Shown here piece after piece: positions 1-6,124 of a DNA stretch of 9,501 bases. Below the pieces are notes generated by a model, which saw only the letters and a program-made list of their open reading frames with translations, was not told the DNA's origin and did no database searches. Made by a program: the position numbers and the translations under genes. Source of the stretch: Planctomycetaceae bacterium (lineage in GTDB: Bacteria > Planctomycetota > Planctomycetia > Pirellulales > Pirellulaceae); contig PAJC01000013.1 in the NCBI GenBank assembly GCA_002705165.1, forward strand, positions 8,970 through 18,470, given 5' to 3'. Positions within the stretch are counted from its first letter, which is position 1, and each line of letters begins with the position of its first letter.

Positions 1-1856
1 GGATTCGATGCAAAACCCGAATCCTGGAACATGTAGAGCCAACTTAAGCCGGCACCAATTACAGCAGCGTATGCTCCCGCTTTCGTGAGTCGTCGCCAGT
101 AGAGACTGGCTAGAACTAGTGGGAAGAGGCTGGAAAATCCGCTGAAACACCAAACACCAAGTGTAAATACGCGGCGAGGTTCAAACAGACTGAAGAGATA
201 AGTCAAAGCGACGATTCCTACAATGAAAGCTCGAGCAATGAAGATCAGTTGTTGGTCGCTAAAACGTTCTTTTTTACTGTAGTGCGTCACGATGTCAGTT
301 GTGAACATCGTTCCAACGCAGAGAAACTGACTATCAAGCGAGGACATGATTGCCGCCAAAATACCAGCGGATAATAAGCCCGCCATGAACGGGCCAGTCA
401 GTGCTTTCACCGCAGCGGGTAAGACCGCATTGGGAGGGAAGTGAGGTGGGATCAGTGCGGCCCCGGTATCGGGATGTACAGCACTTGTCATCCAAACACC
501 TAGTAGTACACAAGGAACCCAAACTAACATGATAAAAATTGGATGAGCGACCACAGCTAATTTGAAGCTATTTGCGCTCTTCGCTGTTAACCAGTGTTGG
601 AACAAGTGCGGGAACATACCGACAGAAAGTGGCACGAAGAAGTAGGTAAGGAATTTCCAGGGAGACATTCCTCGTGGGGCATCCGGAGCCCATTTCGAAG
701 CTCGGTATACTCCCTTCGCTTTTTTGCGAGTCCACTTAGTGGGATCACTTGGATTGCCAATTTTATCCTTAAACATTGTCAGACCAGCTGCATCGGCTCC
801 AGACTTACGCTTGTAATGTCCTAAATCTTGATGCGAAAGAAGCTCTGACTCATAGTCATTTCCATGGCCGTCCTCGGGCAAGCGGTCATCTTGTTCAAGC
901 ATTGCCATATTGCGGTCCTGGATCGACAGGTCGTTAAGCAATCCATTCTTTTTGGCAAATGTAGCAGGCGCACGGTCCTTTTTGAGGAAGGGCGGAAGAG
1001 GCGCTTTGAACTCATCCATTGCGAGCTTCATCTGCTCTGCACTTAGCGTTAACTGACCATGATTCACGGCATAATTGTAGTAAGCTAACGTTTGCCATTT
1101 AGCATAGTCCAGTTTGTAATTTTCAAGGTCTTGCTCATCGACCGAACGCTTCATCTTTGTAGGGTTCTTTTCCAGGACGTTGTTCGTTGCCTGTTCCAGC
1201 CCACCCAGTTTGTTCGAGATGATGAAGAAGGTGATCAGTCCAAGGATCATGAAAACAATGGTTTGAGCAGTGTTTGCCATGGCAGTACCACGCATGCCAC
1301 CAAAAAATACGTAGACCAGCACGACGATACAGATTACCAGAGAGGCAAGCCATGGCGGAATTCCGTAATCGTATTCTGCAAACGCCGATTCGAAAGCACC
1401 TTCGGTGATGCTGTTGATTACCGTTCCGGAAGCCATGACACCGATCAACAAGTAAGGAATAACTAAACCCACGAGAATTGGGAAAAGGATGATACCGATC
1501 CTGTCACTTTCTAGACGATCCCGGAAAAACTGAATTTGAGTTGTATAACCATACTTGCGTCCCAGACTCCAAAGTTTTACACCCAGCACAAAGAAGCAAA
1601 GTGAGTGGATAATACCGCTGGAAGAAGCCAGTAGGCCATAAACCCCCGCACCCTCCTTGAATGACTCACCTGTTGAACCGACTAACGCAAAAGCGGTCAT
1701 GGTTGTACCAAATAAGGACATCAATAGCATGAACGGACCGATCGAGTGACTAGCAAGCATGTAGTCCTTACTCGTTCCACGAAATAACTTGCTAGAGAAA
1801 AGGCCTAAACCGAGAAGTAAGCAAAGATAGATCGTAATGATGATTAATTGAGTCAT
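1..1856 (-). CDS. Sodium:solute symporter (SSS family), C-terminus cut by window edge
   Basis: Seen: an open frame of 618 complete codons starts at ATG 1856 and runs off the left edge with no stop. The N-terminus is a membrane segment (MTQLIIITIYLCLLLGLGL), followed by the FRGTSKDYMLASHSIGPF type of sequence and a GSTGESFKEGAGVYG segment typical of the SSS fold. Residues about 181-200 read VYVFFGGMRGTAMANTAQT, matching the family's GG-R signature. The last part is again hydrophobic, with an AAIMSSLDSQFL segment. Known: SSS proteins use the sodium gradient to import small solutes such as monocarboxylates, sugars or pantothenate; members next to DUF3311 resemble MctP/PanF-type carriers. Odd: residues about 221-398 are a charged, non-membrane insert far longer than the usual loop. 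Neighbour: the start overlaps the DUF3311 stop by one base, so translation is probably coupled. The substrate cannot be read from sequence. Confidence 0.9.
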   Translation of the reverse strand, partial: MTQLIIITIYLCLLLGLGLFSSKLFRGTSKDYMLASHSIGPFMLLMSLFGTTMTAFALVGSTGESFKEGAGVYGLLASSSGIIHSLCFFVLGVKLWSLGRKYGYTTQIQFFRDRLESDRIGIILFPILVGLVIPYLLIGVMASGTVINSITEGAFESAFAEYDYGIPPWLASLVICIVVLVYVFFGGMRGTAMANTAQTIVFMILGLITFFIISNKLGGLEQATNNVLEKNPTKMKRSVDEQDLENYKLDYAKWQTLAYYNYAVNHGQLTLSAEQMKLAMDEFKAPLPPFLKKDRAPATFAKKNGLLNDLSIQDRNMAMLEQDDRLPEDGHGNDYESELLSHQDLGHYKRKSGADAAGLTMFKDKIGNPSDPTKWTRKKAKGVYRASKWAPDAPRGMSPWKFLTYFFVPLSVGMFPHLFQHWLTAKSANSFKLAVVAHPIFIMLVWVPCVLLGVWMTSAVHPDTGAALIPPHFPPNAVLPAAVKALTGPFMAGLLSAGILAAIMSSLDSQFLCVGTMFTTDIVTHYSKKERFSDQQLIFIARAFIVGIVALTYLFSLFEPRRVFTLGVWCFSGFSSLFPLVLASLYWRRLTKAGAYAAVIGAGLSWLYMFQDSGFASN

Positions 1857-2116
1857 TATTCAGCGCCCTCCTGTGCAGGAGTAGACTCTGTCACCACAGC
1901 TTCCTCGACGTCTTCACTAAAATCGGGCCAGGCAATTTTTGTGGCCAGGAACCACGTGACACCAGCGCCAATAGAGATACCAGACTGCCAAAGCAATGCC
2001 ATTGGCATAAAACCAAATACTGGTTCTTTGTTATCCCAGTTCCAGACATCATGGTGCAAAATGATCAGCAGGATCACTAAGCAAATGATGACAAACTTCC
2101 CGTTAGATTTATTCAT
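1856..2116 (-). CDS. DUF3311 small membrane protein, symporter partner
   Basis: An 86-residue protein starting at ATG 2116. Residues about 8-22 (FVIICLVILLIILHH) and about 34-58 (from FGFMPMALLWQ onward) form two membrane segments, followed by an acidic C-terminal tail of about 20 residues rich in Glu and Asp. The HHDVWNWDN-PVFGFMPMALLWQ layout fits DUF3311, a family of about 60-90 residues usually encoded directly upstream of an SSS symporter (YhdT/MctP-type pairs). Its stop and the symporter start share one base (TAATG), so the two are co-translated and the protein is probably an accessory subunit of the carrier. That role is inferred from gene pairing, since the family has no established biochemical function that I know of. 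No strong Shine-Dalgarno site precedes the ATG. Confidence 0.82.
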   Translation of the reverse strand: MNKSNGKFVIICLVILLIILHHDVWNWDNKEPVFGFMPMALLWQSGISIGAGVTWFLATKIAWPDFSEDVEEAVVTESTPAQEGAE

Positions 2117-2177
2117 AATCTGTTTTTAAGTCCGAAGGTATTGAGTGAAGCGCGAAACAGCGATGCCTGCGCTCTTT

Positions 2178-2205
2178 GTAGTAAACTACTAGTGTAGTAT
2201 TTCAA
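2178..2205 (-). promoter_or_regulatory. Weak promoter candidate overlapping an alternating inverted repeat
   Basis: On the minus strand a TTGAAA box (2205-2200) is followed after 16 bases by TACTAC (2183-2178). The first is close to a sigma-70 -35 box, the second is a poor -10. The spacer and -10 overlap three alternating 5-base arms on the plus strand: GTAGT (2178-2182), ACTAC (2185-2189) and GTAGT (2194-2198). This arrangement could be an operator for the DUF3311-symporter unit or two competing hairpins in a leader. The start of DUF3311 is about 60 bases further on. This is inference from pattern only. Confidence 0.25.
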
Positions 2206-2309
2206 AGCTATGTCCGCCACAATTTTCAAAACCGGAAATGGTGACTTCGCGTGCAGGTAGTCCTACAGTTCCTTTCACCCGAAAAGTTTTCCAAATTGCC
2301 GGCTTATGA

Positions 2310-2340
2310 AAGACTTGGAAGCATCCGCGTCCCAGGTCTT
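2310..2340 (-). terminator. Stem-loop 12 bases after the flavoprotein gene, possible terminator
   Basis: Arms AAGACTTGGAA (2310-2320) and TCCCAGGTCTT (2330-2340) pair over 11 positions with one mismatch and one G-T wobble around a 9-base loop. It lies 12 bases past the TAA of the last biosynthetic gene. No clear T-run follows in either direction, so it may be a 3'-end stabilising hairpin or a Rho-dependent end rather than a classical intrinsic terminator. Confidence 0.4.
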
Positions 2341-2352
2341 AACACTCTTGGA

Positions 2353-3609
2353 TTATTTAGGTATCGCCATTTTCACGGCTTCAGCCATAGCAGGTTCCAT
2401 GTCGTCAAAGATATCGCCCGCGGTATCATGAAAAATCCTGCCAATTAACAGATCAGTTAGATGGCCAATATGGTGAGGGTGCCCTTGGAGGAACTTGCCA
2501 AAGCTGAATTCATTGGTGTAATAGGCTTCCACCAGTTTATGAATCCATTGTGTGCCACTGCTGTAATCGTTGATCCACTTGCCCAGTTGCGCTGCCGAGA
2601 GATCGTTATTTTGCAAGCCTTCGACGATGGCGTCAGCAGCGAGCTCACCGGATTTCAGAGCAAAGTAAACACCGGAACTGTAAATGGGGTCGATGAATCC
2701 AAAGGCATCGCCAACGAGCACCCAGCCGTCACCAGATTGCCTGGACGTCTTGTAGGAAAACTCACGGGCAATGCGGTGTTTCTCAACCTGTTCCGCCGAC
2801 GCTAGTCGGCGCTGCATCGCGCCACATAATTCAAGTTCTTCGGCGAATGTATTTTCAGGAGTAGATCGACCGTCGAGCATATAATCGCGATTGCCAACAA
2901 CTCCCACACTAGTGATGTTGTCACGAAGGGGGATGAACCAGAACCAGGAGTCTTTCAGCTTGGTGTGTAAAATAATGGTGGCGCCACCATGCGGGCCAGG
3001 CTCTCTTTCGGCATTCTTAAAATAAGTCCAGACGGCAATTTTCTTCAGGTGCTCATATTCCTGTTTAAGATTGAGGTGGTTTGCTAGTATTGCGCTCAGA
3101 CCTGTTGCGTCAACAACTACTTTGGCTTTTACTTGTTGAGTAGAACCGTCTTCTAATCCAAGTACCACTCCAGTGGCTCTGCCGTCATCAAATAGGACAT
3201 TGGTGACTCGGGTTTTATCTCGACAGCAAGCTCCCTTTTCAGCGGCGTTGTCGAAAAGCATTTGATCGAAGGCGCTGCGTTCAACTTGCCATGTTTGCGA
3301 ACACTCACGTGGATCATGTTTCTCAAAGAAGAAGGGGTTTGATTCTTTGCCAGTATGGCTAACAAACTGCACACTTAATTTTTTCACAAAATTACTATTG
3401 CGCATTTTGTCCAGCACGCCAAGGCGTTCAAACGACCAGAAGGATTCGGGCATGAGTGACTCACCAACATGAAATCGCGGCACGGCTTCACGTTCCACCA
3501 ACAGCACACTGTAGCCGGCTTCTGCCACAAGAGCAGAGGCGGCACTACCACCAGGCCCTCCCCCCATGACGACAACGTCGTAGCTGTCGTTGATTGGCGC
3601 ATCAGGCAT
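2353..3609 (-). CDS. FAD-dependent halogenase-like oxidoreductase
   Basis: A 418-residue flavoprotein starting at ATG 3609. Seen: an N-terminal Rossmann FAD motif GGGPGG at residues 16-21; VGESLMPES at 48-56, the halogenase-like GES-P segment; a Lys pair at 76-77 where carrier-type halogenases keep a catalytic Lys; WFWFIP at 222-227, matching the halogenase WxWxIP signature; and GDAFGFIDPIYSSG at 300-313, the second FAD-contact motif. Length fits the compact halogenase/geranylgeranyl-reductase superfamily. Known: flavin-dependent halogenases oxidise chloride or bromide with FADH2 and oxygen to halogenate electron-rich rings, but many close relatives are reductases or monooxygenases. Neighbours: it starts 24 bases after the chorismate-lyase-like gene, whose predicted product, a hydroxybenzoate, would be a natural phenolic substrate. 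It is not the squalene desaturase HpnE, which has an amine-oxidase-type layout. A role in polyprenyl reduction or oxidation remains possible. Confidence 0.82.
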   Translation of the reverse strand: MPDAPINDSYDVVVMGGGPGGSAASALVAEAGYSVLLVEREAVPRFHVGESLMPESFWSFERLGVLDKMRNSNFVKKLSVQFVSHTGKESNPFFFEKHDPRECSQTWQVERSAFDQMLFDNAAEKGACCRDKTRVTNVLFDDGRATGVVLGLEDGSTQQVKAKVVVDATGLSAILANHLNLKQEYEHLKKIAVWTYFKNAEREPGPHGGATIILHTKLKDSWFWFIPLRDNITSVGVVGNRDYMLDGRSTPENTFAEELELCGAMQRRLASAEQVEKHRIAREFSYKTSRQSGDGWVLVGDAFGFIDPIYSSGVYFALKSGELAADAIVEGLQNNDLSAAQLGKWINDYSSGTQWIHKLVEAYYTNEFSFGKFLQGHPHHIGHLTDLLIGRIFHDTAGDIFDDMEPAMAEAVKMAIPK

Positions 3610-3633
3610 GATTTCTCAAGTCCCTCTTTGGAG

Positions 3634-4179
3634 TTAGATAGCCGGCGCTACAACTTCAAGTAATTCAATGGCAGGTTCGCCATTACAGTGGATCCATCCG
3701 GTACGCCCCCAGACCTTTGTTCGTAATTCAAATCCGAATAAATCCGCCAAATCCTGACCGGCAGCTATTTGCCAAAGCTCGGAAAGCTCCACTCGGCGGA
3801 GTACATCACGTTCGATTAGGATTCTGCCCAGTGGTCTGCCTTCCCCTACGATTTCCTGTTGTACGTCTATTCCCAAATAATCAAAGTTAAGTCGGACGAT
3901 GCCGAATTGAACGACGGTTTTGTCAGACTGCTTGGTCAGTAAGATCTTACGGCTGTAATAGTTAGCGACATGCATCGACTCGAGGACTTGAACGTCAACT
4001 AATTCATCATAGTGCGACTCCACCGTGACGGTCATGTGGTGTTCGTGAGCAAGTAACTTTTGATAAAGCTCGGGCATGCTATCAGCCGCAACTTTCGCCG
4101 GTTCGCCAAACTCCGCCGATTCTGGATAGAACAGCTCAATCAAGGTGCTGATATCAGGAGCGGGTGTATATGAACTCAC
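3634..4179 (-). CDS. Chorismate pyruvate-lyase-like protein
   Basis: A 181-residue protein. The chosen start is GTG 4179, with TAGGA about 10 bases upstream; the next in-frame Met is residue 35. Seen: SRKILL at residues 76-81, RPLG at 115-118, and a C-terminal VWGRTGWIHCNGEP followed by IELLEVVAP. These align by eye with E. coli UbiC segments LREILL, PLG and LWGRRSRLRLSGKP. They place R77, L117 and E175 at the positions of UbiC active-site residues Arg76, Leu114 and Glu155. Known: this fold (UbiC and Rv2949c-like/PF01947 proteins) converts chorismate to 4-hydroxybenzoate and pyruvate; relatives make 3-hydroxybenzoate. Inference: it supplies a hydroxybenzoate to the adjacent flavoprotein or to a prenylated product. 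Planctomycetes generally use menaquinone, so a ubiquinone role is unlikely. The overall match is remote, and a UTRA-like non-enzymatic relative cannot be excluded. Confidence 0.72.
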   Translation of the reverse strand: MSSYTPAPDISTLIELFYPESAEFGEPAKVAADSMPELYQKLLAHEHHMTVTVESHYDELVDVQVLESMHVANYYSRKILLTKQSDKTVVQFGIVRLNFDYLGIDVQQEIVGEGRPLGRILIERDVLRRVELSELWQIAAGQDLADLFGFELRTKVWGRTGWIHCNGEPAIELLEVVAPAI

Positions 4180-4266
4180 GTGAACAAAATCCTATAGGTA
4201 CAGGGGGTGCTGAGGGCAGGCGTGGTCTGAACTTTCAGGAAATAAAGATTAAGAGATAGCGGAACC

Positions 4267-6108
4267 CTAGACTTCAATGGGAGCTGAAACCAATTGTTGG
4301 ACCTTCTCTTCCGGTTTTTCCAGTATGGAGTCGATCAGAAAGTACATTAGTCGTCGGAGGTCTTCCGGTTCGATTTCATCAGCAATGGATTCCGCTCGTG
4401 CTTGATGCTTATCCACTAACTGCCTTGCCATTTCAAAGACACCAACGCTTTCGTAGAGATGCTTGACGCGTTCGATACGTACCACAGGGTCCAACTCGTT
4501 ATCTTCACGGCAGAAGTCAAGTAATTCAGCCCGTTTGTCAGCAGGCAGTGCTTCCAGAGCCAAGGCATGCAGAACCGTTGGACGTCCACCAAGAACATCG
4601 CCTCCGGCTGCCATTTTATTGAAGTCGTCACCCTGCCAATCCAGCAGGTCGTTGAGAATTTGGAAGGCAACGCCGAGGTTTCGAGCAAACTGCTTTACGG
4701 GTTCACGGTACTCACCGATAGGCTGAGCAAGGCGTATACCGGAAAGCATCGCGGCTTCAAATGCGGGCGATGTTTTCAGAGCGTAAACTTTGAGGGCATC
4801 AATTGGTTTCAGCTGTTTATCCAGCGAGTCACGCCACAATAATTCAGCTCCCTGACCTTCCGAAAGCTTTGTATGAGCTTCAGCCAGAACATCCAGGATA
4901 TCGGTTGTTACCTCAGCGCCGAGAGTAGCTCCTTCGGTACTGACGAATCGGTAACCCATGCCAATCATGTAGTCACCGATATTAATCGCTGTTGGAATGC
5001 CATAGCGATTATGGACGGTTTCTTCACCATAACGGAACGGATCATTATCTTCGATGTCGTCATGGACAAGTGAAGCCTTGTGAAAGGTTTCAATCGACAT
5101 GGCACATCGCTTGACCGAATCAGACCAGTATTCAATTGTCTTCGTACCATCACGTAGCGTGGCGTGGCCGCCGGTCAGGGCATCATAAGCTGCCAGTGTG
5201 ATGAAGGGGCGGGAATGCTTTCCGCCTTTGCTGAGAAAGTCGTAAGCGACGGCTTCGGTGAGACCAATTGGGTCGATCGCTTCCAGGCCGTTGCCATCGA
5301 CTTCACTGAGTCGTGGGCCGCCTCGCAAACGAGGGATAATGCGTTCGAGTTCATCGGCCTCGAATAACCCTGTTGATGCGCGCATCAGGTGAAGATAGGT
5401 TCGGGTCTGAGGGGCGGAAGCGTCGTATTCAATCTGGATCATTTCATCGACCCAGTCTTCATCCACGGCGGTGTTTCGACAGTCATCAGACAGCAGAGGG
5501 ACTGCCATACAGGGGATTCCGGCCAACAGGATTTTATCGATTGCTTTTTCAAGCACGTTAAGACAGGCGACCCCAACGATGGCGTCGACATATCCTGAGA
5601 CGATGATTTTATGAACGATAGGTGAGCCTTCGGCTACCAAAACACGATAGCCCATGTCTTCGGCCATGCCACGGAAATCAGCAATACTGCAGGCACCGCA
5701 GGTTTTACAGTCCAGGCCAAACTGGTCGTAGTCAGCCGGACAGCCTTCTGCATGTTTTAGGCAATGGGGCAGCAGGAAGAGGCGTCGATTTGGCGGGACA
5801 GCCGCAACCTGTTCTCGCCAAAATTCGGAAGCAAACATTACCATGGTCCAGCCAAGATAACCTTCCGCAAGTTCCATTTCTTCGAGGATTTTTCGAACCT
5901 CAACTTCCATCTCATCCTTGGTCATTGGGCGCGATTTATCGACACCGTCGCAGATAGCCCGACACTTCAATCGAACCGTTTCTCGCATCTCTTTCGAGTT
6001 AGGAACTAACTTCAGATGTGAAGTCTTCCGTCGCTTTGACTTGCGTTTCGGTTGGTCGCTGTCGGCTGAGGCATTAACGGGTCCATCAGCAGATGATGCA
6101 GTTGCCAA
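4267..6108 (-). CDS. DUF116 domain fused to polyprenyl diphosphate synthase
   Basis: A 613-residue, two-part cytoplasmic protein. A basic linker (KRKSKRRK, residues 21-28) precedes a DUF116 domain at about 85-230. That domain has LPHCLKHAEGC (113-123) and C134, C137 and C140 in a CKTCGAC cluster, then VGVACLNVLE and a late C210-RNT; the Cys set could bind metal or an Fe-S cluster. Residues about 280-600 form an all-alpha trans-isoprenyl diphosphate synthase: GGKHSRP (295-301), first Asp-rich motif DDIED (350-354), TVH (364-366), KT (445-446) and FQILNDLLDW (482-491). The domain condenses isopentenyl diphosphate onto an allylic starter. Odd: the second motif is NDLLD rather than DDxxD, and RYG replaces the usual RRG after the first motif. 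Small residues A345 and S346 before the first motif permit a long product, but F342 may limit it, so chain length is undecided. The TTG start is supported by AAAGGA 10 bases upstream. Confidence 0.9.
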   Translation of the reverse strand: MATASSADGPVNASADSDQPKRKSKRRKTSHLKLVPNSKEMRETVRLKCRAICDGVDKSRPMTKDEMEVEVRKILEEMELAEGYLGWTMVMFASEFWREQVAAVPPNRRLFLLPHCLKHAEGCPADYDQFGLDCKTCGACSIADFRGMAEDMGYRVLVAEGSPIVHKIIVSGYVDAIVGVACLNVLEKAIDKILLAGIPCMAVPLLSDDCRNTAVDEDWVDEMIQIEYDASAPQTRTYLHLMRASTGLFEADELERIIPRLRGGPRLSEVDGNGLEAIDPIGLTEAVAYDFLSKGGKHSRPFITLAAYDALTGGHATLRDGTKTIEYWSDSVKRCAMSIETFHKASLVHDDIEDNDPFRYGEETVHNRYGIPTAINIGDYMIGMGYRFVSTEGATLGAEVTTDILDVLAEAHTKLSEGQGAELLWRDSLDKQLKPIDALKVYALKTSPAFEAAMLSGIRLAQPIGEYREPVKQFARNLGVAFQILNDLLDWQGDDFNKMAAGGDVLGGRPTVLHALALEALPADKRAELLDFCREDNELDPVVRIERVKHLYESVGVFEMARQLVDKHQARAESIADEIEPEDLRRLMYFLIDSILEKPEEKVQQLVSAPIEV

Positions 6109-6118
6109 GTTAATGCAT

Positions 6119-6124
6119 TCCTTT
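6119..6124 (-). promoter_or_regulatory. Ribosome binding site deciding a TTG start
   Basis: AAAGGA on the minus strand ends 10 bases before TTG 6108. It overlaps the TAA stop of the upstream cyclase gene (6125-6123), so ribosomes finishing the cyclase can re-initiate on the fusion gene. No in-frame ATG lies nearby; the only close ATG (6118) opens a two-codon frame ending in TAA. The next internal Met is residue 41, which would still keep the DUF116 domain but discard the basic tail. Confidence 0.5.

Larger units (their letters stand above)
2117..2352. other. Intergenic region between the biosynthetic operon and the transporter unit
   Basis: This 236-base segment has no convincing gene on either strand. 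Read on the minus strand it holds, in order, a stem-loop just past the flavoprotein stop codon, an alternating inverted repeat overlapping a weak promoter candidate, and a leader of about 60 bases to the DUF3311 ATG. The larger gap compared with those inside the upstream set (14-91 bases) suggests a transcription-unit boundary here. Confidence 0.6.

Noticed and set aside
1092..1466. 124-codon plus-strand frame
   Set aside because: It is antisense to the symporter, whose frame is continuous here with the GGMRG family signature. The plus-strand product has no recognisable fold or start context.
2461..2805. 114-codon plus-strand frame
   Set aside because: It is antisense to the flavoprotein gene across its second FAD motif; no family resemblance.
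2353..3609. HpnE-type squalene desaturase
   Set aside because: It would fit a hopanoid locus, but the sequence has halogenase/geranylgeranyl-reductase motifs (GES-P, WxWxIP, GDAFGFIDP) and not the amine-oxidase/phytoene-desaturase layout.
4227..4238. Perfect inverted repeat CTGAACTTTCAG in the 87-base gap before the chorismate-lyase-like gene
   Set aside because: The arms are only five bases with a two-base centre, with no promoter boxes around them and no T-run; too short to call an operator or terminator.
5622..5957. 111-codon plus-strand frame
   Set aside because: It is antisense to the DUF116 Cys cluster; low-complexity Arg/Pro/Gln composition typical of a shadow frame.
6116..6118. ATG at 6118 as the start of the DUF116-synthase gene
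   Set aside because: It opens a two-codon frame (ATG CAT TAA) out of frame with the fusion protein.
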